A stretch of DNA of 64,000 bases from Maribacter halichondriae (GTDB lineage: Bacteria > Bacteroidota > Bacteroidia > Flavobacteriales > Flavobacteriaceae): assembly GCF_027474825.1 (NCBI RefSeq), contig NZ_CP107030.1, positions 2,734,529 to 2,798,528 of the forward strand, read 5' to 3'. Of the stretch, positions 1 to 7,205 are shown in pieces. Every line of letters starts with the position of its first letter. The stretch's first letter is position 1. A program made the position numbers and the translations under genes. The notes under the pieces were generated by a model. That model was not told where the DNA came from, searched no databases, and saw only the letters and a list, made by a program, of their open reading frames with translations.

Positions 1-389
1 GAAGACGCAGCTCTAAGTGCCATACCAAGGAACGATTTTATCAAATTGCTCTATGACAATCCCATAGTCTCACAGAAATTTATCGAATTGATTTCCAACA
101 ACTTGATCCACGTTCAGACACAATTGGTCGATATGGCCTTCGCCTCTGTGCGGCAGCGGGCCGCCAAGGCGCTTTTGGAATTGTACGAAAAGGGAATTAT
201 AAAAGACAAGGCGAATGGGGTTTGGGTATTCCCCGTGAGGACTTTGCGGGCATGATCGGAACGGCTACCGAAACCGCCATACGAACCCTATCCGATTTTA
301 AGGACGAAGGCCTGATTACCACCGATCATGGTAGAAGAATCCTTCTTTTAAACAAAGAGGAATTGGAAAGTATCGCTGAATTTGGGTAG
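1..389 (+). CDS. Crp/Fnr-type transcription regulator, C-terminal part (partial, frameshifted)
   Basis: Only the end of the gene lies in the window: the last part of the long dimerisation helix and the winged helix-turn-helix. Frame 1 reads through RQRAAKALLELYEK and hits a stop at 253-255. The family's recognition helix (GTATETAIRTLSDFKDEGLI) and the wing (GRRILLLNKEEL) are in another frame ending at 387-389. One extra base in the G4T3 run at 217-223 restores a single frame, so the break is probably a sequencing indel. The recognition helix keeps the E..xR spacing used by FNR-like proteins to read TGA half-sites. I infer, without proof, that it may bind the TGAY-N4-RTCA palindromes found in front of many genes downstream. 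The sensory domain is outside the window, so the signal is unknown. Confidence 0.8.
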
Positions 390-440
390 CGTGCAATTGG
401 AATGACAAATCAAGGCGGTAATCACAAAAAAGAAACCATA

Positions 441-680
441 TCAATTTAAAAGTTCCAATTGACGAGTTCTGCGAAATAGTCTAGAGAGTTTTTGAAGGGC
501 GAAGGTCAGGGCCATTTGTTGTAAAGATCCCTTGAACCCACTGAAGAACTGCACAGGGGATAAATCGGACTTCACCTTGTTCAGGTGTAATTTGAGGTTT
601 TCGGTGGCGATTTCCCTTTGTAACCTTAATATCTTAAGTCGCGCATCAATTTCCTCGAAAGAATTGTATTTAGTGATCAT
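441..680 (-). CDS. small hypothetical protein, third gene of the YtxH operon
   Basis: A 79-residue, mostly helical, charged protein with no membrane segment and a basic C-terminal stretch (KLSRLFRRTRQ). Its ATG overlaps the stop codon of the holin-like gene by 4 bp (ATGA), so translation is coupled. Such small proteins commonly accompany YtxH and holin-like genes in flavobacteria. I recall a family named DUF6327 in this position but cannot confirm membership. It is last in a three-gene operon under the operator at 1434-1445. Function unknown. Confidence 0.65.
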   Translation of the reverse strand: MITKYNSFEEIDARLKILRLQREIATENLKLHLNKVKSDLSPVQFFSGFKGSLQQMALTFALQKLSRLFRRTRQLELLN

Positions 681-1027
681 AATCCATCAAAATAAAGAGG
701 TGAAAATTTTCTGAGAACCGGTCCGTTCCATCGCTTTCTGAATATATAGAGTAGTATACTGACCACGACATAAAACCCTCCGACCAACACGAAACCGAGA
801 TAATAGCTGTCCAAAACCTCGCATAGCGCCAAAGAGGCACCCAAGGACAGGAAAAGCAACACGAAAACGACACCCAGACTTACCAAAACCGTCTGCAGGC
901 TAGTGGTAAGAAATTGCATCAATATTTTGAACACTTGAAGTTTAAGATATTCGTCGCTATGTTCCAGATAAGACCTTACGTCGGTGTCGGCCTCCATAAG
1001 GTCTTTTTTGAGTTCGTCGAAGGCCAT
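677..1027 (-). CDS. phage-holin-family (holin superfamily III-like) membrane protein
   Basis: A 116-residue protein with an amphipathic N-terminal helix of about 40 residues, then two strong membrane segments (roughly residues 42-68 and 75-95) and a basic tail. This layout matches the Phage_holin_3_6/DUF1469 family, which in chromosomes is usually not a phage lysis gene but a small envelope protein paired with YtxH. It starts 6 nt after the YtxH stop and overlaps the next gene by 4 bp. No phage genes are nearby, which argues against a true holin. Likely role: envelope stress or membrane organisation under the island regulator (inference). Confidence 0.75.
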   Translation of the reverse strand: MAFDELKKDLMEADTDVRSYLEHSDEYLKLQVFKILMQFLTTSLQTVLVSLGVVFVLLFLSLGASLALCEVLDSYYLGFVLVGGFYVVVSILLYIFRKRWNGPVLRKFSPLYFDGL

Positions 1028-1033
1028 GCGGTT

Positions 1034-1363
1034 TTATTTCTGTAGTTGGGCATTCTTCTTTTTCAGGTCTTCGAGTTTGCGCTCCAACTTTTCAATAATC
1101 TCATCGGCCTTATAGCTCATCATAGAGACCGCCTCGTCAAGCTTGCGATCAAAGGTGTCTTTTTTCTCATTGGCTGATTTGGTAAGCTCTTCTTTGGCAT
1201 GCGAGATACGGTCTGAAAGGTCGTGTGTGGTATCCTCTACTTTTCTTTTTATTTTATGTCGCGTCTCGATTCCCTTGTCGGGAGCATATAGAATTCCGAT
1301 TCCCGCGCCGATTGCTGCCCCGGTCAACAGGGCCAATAGTACATTTCCACTATCGTTTGTCAT
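1034..1363 (-). CDS. YtxH domain-containing protein
   Basis: A 109-residue protein. Residues 7-25 form a Gly/Ala-rich membrane segment (LLALLTGAAIGAGIGILYAP) followed by the YtxH-typical DKG..TR.K motif and a long charged coiled coil to the C-terminus. YtxH proteins are general-stress proteins of unknown mechanism. It is the first gene of the operon and has the palindrome TGATTTCCGTCA at 1434-1445 with a -7 box TATTTTTG at 1403-1410, giving a leader of about 35 nt. Confidence 0.85.
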   Translation of the reverse strand: MTNDSGNVLLALLTGAAIGAGIGILYAPDKGIETRHKIKRKVEDTTHDLSDRISHAKEELTKSANEKKDTFDRKLDEAVSMMSYKADEIIEKLERKLEDLKKKNAQLQK

Positions 1364-1402
1364 GATTTTGTTTTTTAAGGTTATACATTCTTAATTTCTA
1401 AT

Positions 1403-1445
1403 CAAAAATAACTTGTTGGAAAGTGAACCGAAATGATTTCCGTCA
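1403..1445 (-). promoter_or_regulatory. TGAY-N4-RTCA operator + -7 box (YtxH operon)
   Basis: Palindrome TGATTTCCGTCA at 1434-1445; 23 nt further on the minus strand is a perfect -7 box TATTTTTG (1410-1403). Same geometry as the other island promoters. Confidence 0.8.
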
Positions 1446-1504
1446 TGTTATAAGTATAAATTTCGAGTATTCCGGATTTTAAATAGCTTACATACCAAAG
1501 GTTT

Positions 1505-1537
1505 AAAAACAAAAACAGGAAGCCGAGGCCTCCTGTT
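1505..1537 (-). terminator. intrinsic terminator, minus strand
   Basis: AACAGGA at 1514-1520 pairs with TCCTGTT at 1531-1537, with further pairing inside. On the minus strand it is followed by TTTTGTTTTT. No T-run follows on the plus strand. No protein gene ends here, so it must end a non-coding transcript. Confidence 0.75.
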
Positions 1538-1539
1538 TC

Positions 1540-1690
1540 CTATGAGGGGTTAAAATTCGTTCGTACTTCCAACCAATCCTTTACACCACTTTATCGCTAA
1601 AATGACCTAGAGGTCGATTTTGGTTCGAACTGCATCGCTGCCCGCACTATGATCTATGCACCTTGCGGCAACATAAACCAATTTTTTAAA
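1540..1690 (-). ncRNA. possible second structured RNA segment
   Basis: Between two minus-strand terminators there is no ORF but potential structure: TTGGTT near 1680 can pair with AACCAA near 1622, enclosing CCGCA/TGCGG. Read-through of the upstream terminator, or a start near TTTTAGC at 1596-1602, could produce it. It has no island operator at the correct spacing, so its promoter is uncertain. Confidence 0.35.
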
Positions 1691-1717
1691 GAAACCGGGA
1701 CACCGAAATGTCCCGGT
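1686..1717 (-). terminator. intrinsic terminator of small RNA 1
   Basis: A 9-bp GC-rich stem (ACCGGGACA / TGTCCCGGT, 1694-1717) with a 6-nt loop; on the minus strand it is followed by TTCTTT. Nothing resembling a T-run follows on the plus strand. Confidence 0.8.
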
Positions 1718-1905
1718 CTCAAAGAAGGTATTGCATTTGCTTGTTACGCTTACAGCGGTTCACTCAAAATACCTATTGCTAGGCAGACTGGCAAACCACA
1801 GGGTCTAAAACAGCTGTGATACCTTCTCTGGGGCTCCGTTGCATTGCTGCGCCGAAGTACCCGTATCATAATATATTCAAAGAACGTTGTTGCTATTAAT
1901 TATGA
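1688..1905 (-). ncRNA. candidate regulon-controlled small RNA 1 (about 210 nt)
   Basis: A minus-strand transcript predicted from the operator at 1939-1950, the -7 box TATTTTAG (1915-1908) and the terminator at 1686-1717. No ORF of note. It can fold extensively: ATCATAAT/ATTATGAT near the 5' end, and GAAGGTAT/ATACCTTC closing a domain of about 100 nt. Inside that domain are CACAG/CTGTG, CCTA-GCAA-TAGG and CGCT/AGCG hairpins plus a GTTTGC/GCAAAT helix. The 5' region shares ATCATAA and GTTCTTTGAA with small RNA 2. I do not recognise it as tmRNA, RNase P or a known riboswitch; a 6S-like role is possible but unproven. Confidence 0.65.
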
Positions 1906-1907
1906 TG

Positions 1908-1950
1908 CTAAAATACAGGGACTCTATCAGGGAGAAAATGACCTAGGTCA
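1908..1950 (-). promoter_or_regulatory. operator + -7 box (small RNA 1)
   Basis: Perfect palindrome TGACCTAGGTCA at 1939-1950, then 23 nt, then TATTTTAG (1915-1908) on the minus strand. Operator and -7 box are identical to those of small RNA 2. Confidence 0.8.
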
Positions 1951-2039
1951 GTTTGGGTGATTTTTTTATTTTTTAACACTCCGGTCCGATTACCACTTGA
2001 GTCTTTAATTCTATTTCGACCCGAGAAATACTTCCCTAC

Positions 2040-2082
2040 TGATATTAATCATTTTATGCTGACTTACAAGTTGTCATTTTTG
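2040..2082 (+). promoter_or_regulatory. operator + -7 box (sigma-like gene)
   Basis: TGATATTAATCA at 2040-2051, 23 nt, then CATTTTTG at 2075-2082. The first base of the box departs from TAnnTTTG. The start codon at 2112 is about 25 nt downstream. Confidence 0.65.
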
Positions 2083-2111
2083 GAAGAAATTATGACCTAA
2101 AATACATCGGT

Positions 2112-2888
2112 ATGAAAAACACAGTAAACTATTTCGAACAAGAAAGAAAATTCCATGTATTCGTGGCGGGTACATTTTCGAAATTGGATGAGTTCAAGAA
2201 AAAAGGAGATAGCATTTCATTTAATATGGAATTGCTCAAAATTTTGCCGGAAGTGAAGCGTTACGTGGGAAGTCGACTTCTAACTACATTGAATAAAGGT
2301 ATTATCGATAAGAACAAATTCAGGACAGAAGATTTTATAGACCAACTCTTTATCGAAGTGTACGACCATTTTGATGAAGTGGCCAATGCGAAGGAACTGC
2401 ACCCATGGTTGTTCAAAAAAGCAGATGAATTGTTGGATGATGCCATTGTCGAAGAAGAATTCGATACGTTGTTCTTTGATAATATCGATGACTATTCCAA
2501 ACCCGAATGGGATGCTATGGAAGAAAAGTTCAGCACCGATGGTGATGGCGACCTGGTTATGTTTGAGGAGTTGGACGATAGTTTCTATAAAAAGAATGCA
2601 TATACGCTAAACCATGTTTTCGTGGAAGACGATGAACAGGAATTGGCGACAAAGCTTGATGAGCAATTGGATCAAGAGCGTATCGAAAACCATATGAAGA
2701 TGGTGTTCAACAGGATGTCCTCTACAATGAAAAGTGTATTCGAATTGTTTACCGATCATCAATTCTTGATTCCAGAAATAGCTAAAATCAAAAGTTTGAC
2801 TGTTCAAGAAGTAGAAAAACTTTTGGCCGATGCCAGAAAAATGCTAAGAACTAGTTTTTCAAAAAGATATTTAATTGATAGTAATTAA
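2112..2888 (+). CDS. divergent sigma-70-family-like protein
   Basis: A 258-residue protein. The C-terminal 60 residues (MSSTMKSVFELFTDHQFLI..EIAKIKSLTVQEVEKLLADARK) match the layout of sigma region 4: a helix before a helix-turn-helix, and an ARKMLR ending. Residues 45-110 resemble region 2, with helical segments and TEDFIDQLFIEVYDHF. A long acidic linker (about residues 115-190) separates them, longer than in ordinary ECF sigma factors. It leads an operon with the helical protein at 2899 and probably the gene at 3325, behind the island operator at 2040-2051. It could be an alternative sigma factor acting below the Crp/Fnr-like regulator, or a non-functional relative. No anti-sigma gene is visible. 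Confidence 0.65.
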   Translation: MKNTVNYFEQERKFHVFVAGTFSKLDEFKKKGDSISFNMELLKILPEVKRYVGSRLLTTLNKGIIDKNKFRTEDFIDQLFIEVYDHFDEVANAKELHPWLFKKADELLDDAIVEEEFDTLFFDNIDDYSKPEWDAMEEKFSTDGDGDLVMFEELDDSFYKKNAYTLNHVFVEDDEQELATKLDEQLDQERIENHMKMVFNRMSSTMKSVFELFTDHQFLIPEIAKIKSLTVQEVEKLLADARKMLRTSFSKRYLIDSN

Positions 2889-2898
2889 AAACTTAAAA

Positions 2899-3297
2899 AT
2901 GAACAGCAAAATTTCAAACCCGAAAAAAGAGCTATTGCTAGGCGCAGGCCTCGATGTGCTGCATCAAGAAAGCAGTGAATGGCAAGAAACCATTTCCTTT
3001 TGGAAAGACGAGACTAAATTTTTCGCCGATCTGTTGTCTAAAAAAGAGGCCGCGGCATCGGAATACGGAAAAATGCTAAAGAACTTGGACAAGATCCACG
3101 AAAACCTTTTTGATTATCTGTCGGATGATATTATCGACCATGAAAAATTCCTTTCCCGTTTGGTAAAAGGCGAAAAAGGATTATCGGACGGTGATTATCG
3201 CGAACAGCATCGAAAATTGAATGAAAAAATGGAAGTTTTTGGTCGGGATTTCAAGGAGTTCAAAAAGATGGTTTTTGGTTACGCGAAGAAACTTTAA
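2899..3297 (+). CDS. island helical protein, paralogue A
   Basis: A 132-residue, fully helical soluble protein of unknown function. The ATG at 2899 follows the upstream stop by 10 nt; in-frame extension would need a TTG. It shares with the proteins at 5055, 8825 and 20880 an N-terminal motif (here EWQETISFWKDETKFFADLL) and a C-terminal helix with F..F...K..VF. The pattern suggests a small four-helix bundle. All four paralogues lie behind TGAY-N4-RTCA promoters, so they are a core product of the island. The scattered His and Glu residues do not form a recognisable hemerythrin motif. Confidence 0.75.
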   Translation: MNSKISNPKKELLLGAGLDVLHQESSEWQETISFWKDETKFFADLLSKKEAAASEYGKMLKNLDKIHENLFDYLSDDIIDHEKFLSRLVKGEKGLSDGDYREQHRKLNEKMEVFGRDFKEFKKMVFGYAKKL

Positions 3298-3324
3298 ATA
3301 GTATCCGAAAAACTAAACACCCCA

Positions 3325-3666
3325 TTGGAAATTACCCTTTTTACAAGAGAATGCAAGCCTGTGGATAGTATCGCCCATTTTATGGATTTCTACTACAGTC
3401 TTCAGTTGCGCTATTTGGCCAGCGATTTACTGAATCAGGGCCTTACTCCCAAACAAATCAACGATGCCGTAATAAAGGCGATGGGTATCGGAAAATCTTC
3501 GGGGATGGATTTGCGCCAACATTTTAGACCGGTCTTTAGCGGAATCGATAAGGAAATCATAAGCGATTGTAAACTTTCACATTTTGCATACGGTCTAGTA
3601 CTGATGAATGCCGTTACCGAACTCTCATTCGTGGGAAATTTTCAAGTGGATGTTTTACAACAATAA
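3325..3666 (+). CDS. hypothetical protein
   Basis: A reading frame of up to 113 residues, 28 nt after the helical-protein stop. The start is uncertain: TTG at 3325 gives MEITLFTRE..., the first ATG is at 3382. The sequence (GLTPKQINDAVIKAMGIGKSSGMDLRQHF) is helical with no membrane segment or signal peptide. I do not recognise a family. Codon use and tight spacing suggest it is real and co-transcribed with the sigma-like gene. Confidence 0.6.
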   Translation: MEITLFTRECKPVDSIAHFMDFYYSLQLRYLASDLLNQGLTPKQINDAVIKAMGIGKSSGMDLRQHFRPVFSGIDKEIISDCKLSHFAYGLVLMNAVTELSFVGNFQVDVLQQ

Positions 3667-3683
3667 TAAGCAGCCTAGTGTAC

Positions 3684-4448
3684 TTATAAATCGATTTCAA
3701 GTCCGATAGGGCAATGGTCAGAGCCTAGTACTTCTGAAAATATGGTAACCGATTTAATTTTATCCACCAAAACAGGACTGACCAAAAAATAATCGATACG
3801 CCAGCCCGTATTCCGCTCTCGGGCCTTGAAGCGATAACTCCAATAGGTATAAGCTACGGTATCGGGATGCAGGTGCCGGTACGAATCCACAAAACCTGAA
3901 TTGACAAAGTTGTCCATTCCGTCGATTTCTATTTGGGTATATCCGGCCGTTTTATTGTAATTAGCCTTGTCGTTTTTCAAATCGATAGGCCGGTGGGCCA
4001 CGTTAAAATCACCACAGGTAATAACGGCTTTGGTCTTTTCGAGATTTTTTAGGTACTTGAGAAAATCGGAATCCCATTGTTTCCGGTAGTCCAGACGATC
4101 CAGTTGCTGCCCTGAATTGGGTACGTAGACGTTTACCAAATAAAAATTTTCGTATTCCGCACATTGGATTCTTCCTTCTGAATCATGGTCGTCAATGCCC
4201 ATGTCATCGGTCATCTTAATCGGGGCCATTTTGCTCAATACCGCGGTACCGGAATATCCTTTTTTATCCGCTGAATTATAGTGTATTTGATACCTGTCCA
4301 AAGGCGAAAGTACCTCCGCTACCTCTTCATCCTGAGCCTTGGTCTCTTGAAGGCAAAGAACATCCGCCTTCATCTTTGCGATAGATTCAAAAAAATCCTT
4401 TTTGACGATTGCTCGTATGCCGTTAACGTTCCATGAAATAATTTTCAT
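3684..4448 (-). CDS. xth: exodeoxyribonuclease III
   Basis: A 254-residue member of the endonuclease/exonuclease/phosphatase fold. Family landmarks are present: the N-terminal WNVNGIRA (Asn metal-site region), LQETKAQD (catalytic Glu), GDFNVAH (Asp/Asn), and the C-terminal RIDYF and GSDHCPIGLE (catalytic Asp-His). It removes nucleotides from 3' ends and cuts at abasic sites in base-excision repair. Length is normal. It is convergent with the gene at 3325. No island operator is seen upstream. Confidence 0.93.
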   Translation of the reverse strand: MKIISWNVNGIRAIVKKDFFESIAKMKADVLCLQETKAQDEEVAEVLSPLDRYQIHYNSADKKGYSGTAVLSKMAPIKMTDDMGIDDHDSEGRIQCAEYENFYLVNVYVPNSGQQLDRLDYRKQWDSDFLKYLKNLEKTKAVITCGDFNVAHRPIDLKNDKANYNKTAGYTQIEIDGMDNFVNSGFVDSYRHLHPDTVAYTYWSYRFKARERNTGWRIDYFLVSPVLVDKIKSVTIFSEVLGSDHCPIGLEIDL

Positions 4449-4546
4449 CCGTTTTTCTATTTTGATTACTGGAAAATAAAAATTGCCGTGATGAATTTAA
4501 AAAAATCCAATGCAATTTTAATAAATATAGGGTTGGAATATTTTCT

Positions 4547-4924
4547 CTAAGAAATCAGCTTACTTTGTAAACATCTTCGAATCGATACCAAAAGATCTTC
4601 CAGATCGGAAGGCTTTACAATGTAGTCGTATGCGCCCAACTCCAAGCTGTTTTTGATATCCCTCTTTTCGTTCTTGGCACTATAGATGATCAGGGGAATG
4701 GTTTTAAGGGACTTGTAATTTCCTAATTTGGCCAGCAGTTGAAGGCCGCCCATTTCAGGCATCAGCAAATCGCAGACGATAAGATCGGGAATGTGGCGGA
4801 ATATTTTATCAAAGCCATCCTTGCCATTGACTGCGGTTATGGTTCGGTATCCTTCCAGCTCCAAAAACTCGGCCGTATTCTCGCGAATCGTACAATCATC
4901 CTCAATGAGTAAGATAGTCGGCAT
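4547..4924 (-). CDS. single-domain response regulator
   Basis: A 125-residue CheY-like receiver domain with no output domain. Acidic pocket IEDD near the N-terminus, phospho-acceptor Asp in IVCDLLMPEMGG, conserved Ser in IIYSAK and Lys in YIVKPSDLEDL. It probably relays a phosphate or binds a partner; no histidine kinase is encoded nearby. It lies 130 nt downstream of the helical-protein gene at 5055-5441 on the same strand and may share its operator-controlled transcript. Confidence 0.88.
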   Translation of the reverse strand: MPTILLIEDDCTIRENTAEFLELEGYRTITAVNGKDGFDKIFRHIPDLIVCDLLMPEMGGLQLLAKLGNYKSLKTIPLIIYSAKNEKRDIKNSLELGAYDYIVKPSDLEDLLVSIRRCLQSKLIS

Positions 4925-5054
4925 GAAGAAAATAGATTAAAATTCAGGGACTATGAAGATAATGATTTTCTTACATATAGTACGTGTCTCGCATTGAATA
5001 GTTTTAAATTCCTGAACTATGTATTGAAGGAAATATTTACTCCAGTTATTTCCC

Positions 5055-5441
5055 CTACATATACGTACTCAGAAAACGGAAGAATTTTTTCTTAAGGTCT
5101 GCGTAGATCTGGCGTTGTGTCTCCATCTTGTTTCGGAACTCCAAATGGTTTTTGACCATGGCGATATCCAGCGCATCTTCTCCTGTCATGCTCTGTCCGG
5201 CGATCCGCGTCTCATGTTCTTCGATGGCTTCCTGAAGGTCTTCGATGACGCCACCGTGCAAGATGAATTCATTCTGGTAATGTTCCAGTTTTGCAAGTAC
5301 ATCTTTTGCTGTCCATCGGGTAACGAGTTCGCTTAATCGGTTATTGAAAGATTGTAGTTCATCCTCCCAAAAGGCAAGTTCCGATTGCCATTGCTTGTGT
5401 TCAAAATGGAGGTTCGAGTTGTAAATGATTTCCTTTTCCAT
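5055..5441 (-). CDS. island helical protein, paralogue B
   Basis: A 128-residue all-helical protein related to those at 2899, 8825 and 20880: QWQSELAFWEDELQSFNNRL near the N-terminus and an H..FRNKM.....Y..LKKKFFRFL C-terminal helix. No known family recognised. It is divergent from the lipoprotein at 5579, and both share the operator at 5517-5528, which has a perfect -7 box TACCTTTG (5493-5486) on this strand. Confidence 0.75.
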   Translation of the reverse strand: MEKEIIYNSNLHFEHKQWQSELAFWEDELQSFNNRLSELVTRWTAKDVLAKLEHYQNEFILHGGVIEDLQEAIEEHETRIAGQSMTGEDALDIAMVKNHLEFRNKMETQRQIYADLKKKFFRFLSTYM

Positions 5442-5485
5442 GATACTTCAATTTAAATTTTGTTCTTGTTCTTTGAGTTGGACTA

Positions 5486-5559
5486 CAAAGGTATTTCAAT
5501 ACAAAAGCTCTTAAAATGATATAGGTCATTTCAAAAAATTTCCATGCCAGCTTACTTTG
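5486..5559. promoter_or_regulatory. bidirectional operator with two -7 boxes
   Basis: TGATATAGGTCA at 5517-5528. Minus strand: 23 nt then TACCTTTG (5493-5486) for the helical protein. Plus strand: 23 nt then TTACTTTG (5552-5559) for the lipoprotein. Confidence 0.8.
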
Positions 5560-5578
5560 CTAAATAAAATTTAGAGCG

Positions 5579-5965
5579 ATGAAAAAATGTAAAAGATTTG
5601 TCCCGATATTGATGTTATTTGTTTTTTTCGGCTTTGCAAGTTGCGGCCCGGTAGTCATTACCTCTAGGGCAAGTAACCCGCCGCCGCCTTGGTTCTATCC
5701 GAACCGTTTAGAGGTAGTGCGCTATGTCTATTTTCCGGAATACCATTTTTACTATGACCTAACGGCACGCACTTATCTTTATTTGGATGGTGGCGTCTGG
5801 GTACGAAGAAATGTCTTGCCACCAAGGTATCGGAGTATAGATTTAAGAAGGTCGCGATATGAGCGGATACGCAATTATAACGATGACAACATTCGCAGGT
5901 ATCATGAAGAAAACAATGCGAATCGGGGGAGGAGTAATAGAACTACAACTAGGAGAAGCAATTGA
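5579..5965 (+). CDS. small basic lipoprotein, hypothetical
   Basis: A 128-residue protein with a lipoprotein signal peptide (lipobox FASC, Cys at residue 22). The mature part is rich in Tyr, Pro and Arg, with a central segment (VVRYVYFPEYHFYYDLTARTYLYL) and a low-complexity Arg/Asn tail. Similar flavobacterial proteins sit in the periplasm or outer membrane with unknown roles. It has its own island promoter at 5517-5559. Confidence 0.75.
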   Translation: MKKCKRFVPILMLFVFFGFASCGPVVITSRASNPPPPWFYPNRLEVVRYVYFPEYHFYYDLTARTYLYLDGGVWVRRNVLPPRYRSIDLRRSRYERIRNYNDDNIRRYHEENNANRGRSNRTTTRRSN

Positions 5966-6057
5966 TGAAACAGTTGGATTCAATGCGAAACCAATTTTTG
6001 AAAAAGTTTCATCCTGGTTTGCCAGAGTCGCATAAAGATGATGAAAACAAGTCCTAG
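5965..6057 (+). CDS. possible 30-residue protein overlapping the lipoprotein stop
   Basis: An ATG overlaps the preceding TGA (TGATG), the classic coupling signal. The frame encodes MKQLDSMRNQFLKKFHPGLP followed by a hydrophilic end, stopping at 6055-6057. It is short and unrecognised. It is listed because of the overlap and its protein-like composition. Confidence 0.3.
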   Translation: MKQLDSMRNQFLKKFHPGLPESHKDDENKS

Positions 6058-6289
6058 AAATTTATATCCTTAATTTATCCTGAGCAATAGTCTCCTAGAA
6101 AAAATACTGTTATCGATATTTATATACTGTCAGTATCATGAACGCAAATAAAATGAGTTGCTTCCATAAGGTCTTAATGTAGTTTAATCCGTATAGCCTT
6201 TGTAAATTTGATATGATTTTTTCTTTTCCCTTTAATAAAATCAATACTAACTTGAGATAGTGCAACTCTTGACAGTTTGACACTCAAAC

Positions 6290-6332
6290 TGACTTTTATC
6301 ATCTTTTTAAATGATTAAAACGAAGATCTTTG
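6290..6332 (+). promoter_or_regulatory. operator + -7 box (PPK2 pair)
   Basis: TGACTTTTATCA at 6290-6301, 23 nt, then GATCTTTG at 6325-6332; the first base departs from TAnnTTTG. The ppk2 start is 20 nt downstream. Apart from the small ORF, the rest of the 5966-6351 gap shows nothing recognisable. Confidence 0.65.
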
Positions 6333-6351
6333 ATAAGATAAACCCGATTGT

Positions 6352-7204
6352 ATGCTAACAGCGAAAGACTTAAAAAAAACGAATAATAAAAAAGAATTCA
6401 TTGCACTTATCAAGGCAAAGAAAAGCAAGGCAGAGGTAAACGATTTATTGGAGACCGTTCAATACGAAAAAGAATTATTGGCTCTTCAGGCAGAATTTGT
6501 AGACTTTCAGCGTTGGGTTGCAAAGACTAAAAAAAGGGTCTGTATCATTTTTGAAGGTCGCGATGCCGCGGGAAAAGGAAGTGCCATTAGGCGTTTTACC
6601 GAGCACTTGAATCCACGTTCCATGCGCGTTGTGGCGCTTACTAAACCTACTGAAGTTGAAAAAGGGCAATGGTATTTTAGACGTTATATCAAAGAATTGC
6701 CCAACCCCGGAGAAATCGTTTTTTTTGATAGAAGTTGGTACAATCGTTCTGTTGTAGAGCCGGTAATGGGGTTCTGTAACGAGGAAGAATACAAGAAATT
6801 TATGGTGCAAGTGCCTGAATTTGAGCATATGCTCTATGAAGATGGTGTTGAAATAGTCAAATTCTGGTTCTCCATTTCAAAAGACGAGCAGGTAAAAAAG
6901 ATTTAATTCACGTCTTGAAAACCCCCTAAAACGTTGGAAGTTTAGCCCTGTAGATAAAGAAGGGCAAAAATTATGGGACAAGTATACGTTCTATAAAGAA
7001 CAGATGTTCAGTAAGACCCACACCAATTTCGGCCCTTGGATTATTGTCAAGACAAACAATAAGAAAGAAGCGCGATTGGAGAGTATGCGCTATGTACTTT
7101 CCAAATACGATTATGAAGGGAAGGGAGATTCCAGTGATATTCTATTACCAGACCCAAATATTATTCAACGCTACCATCGCTTGGTAAAACAAATTGACAT
7201 ATAA
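6352..7204 (+). CDS. ppk2: polyphosphate kinase 2 family protein, copy 1 (frameshifted)
   Basis: Class I PPK2 fold: Walker A FEGRDAAGKGSAIRRFTEHL, then GQWYFRRYI and the lid FFDRSWYNRSVVEPVMGF. PPK2 enzymes move phosphate between polyphosphate and nucleotides, usually making NTP from NDP. The frame breaks at the A6 run 6894-6899; removing one A gives VKRFNSRLENPLKRWKFSP and continues to 7204 (283 residues), matching copy 2 throughout. It is the first gene of a tandem pair, the second ATG following after 1 nt, behind the operator at 6290. The break may be a sequencing indel or genuine slippage. Confidence 0.85.
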
Positions 7205-7205
7205 G

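Noticed and set aside
677..1363. A prophage remnant, because of the holin-family protein
   Set aside because: No other phage gene is present; holin-family and YtxH genes are normal chromosomal neighbours in flavobacteria.
1603..1616. TGACCTAGAGGTCG as another operator
   Set aside because: The half-sites are separated by six bases instead of four, one half-site is imperfect, and no -7 box occurs at the standard distance.
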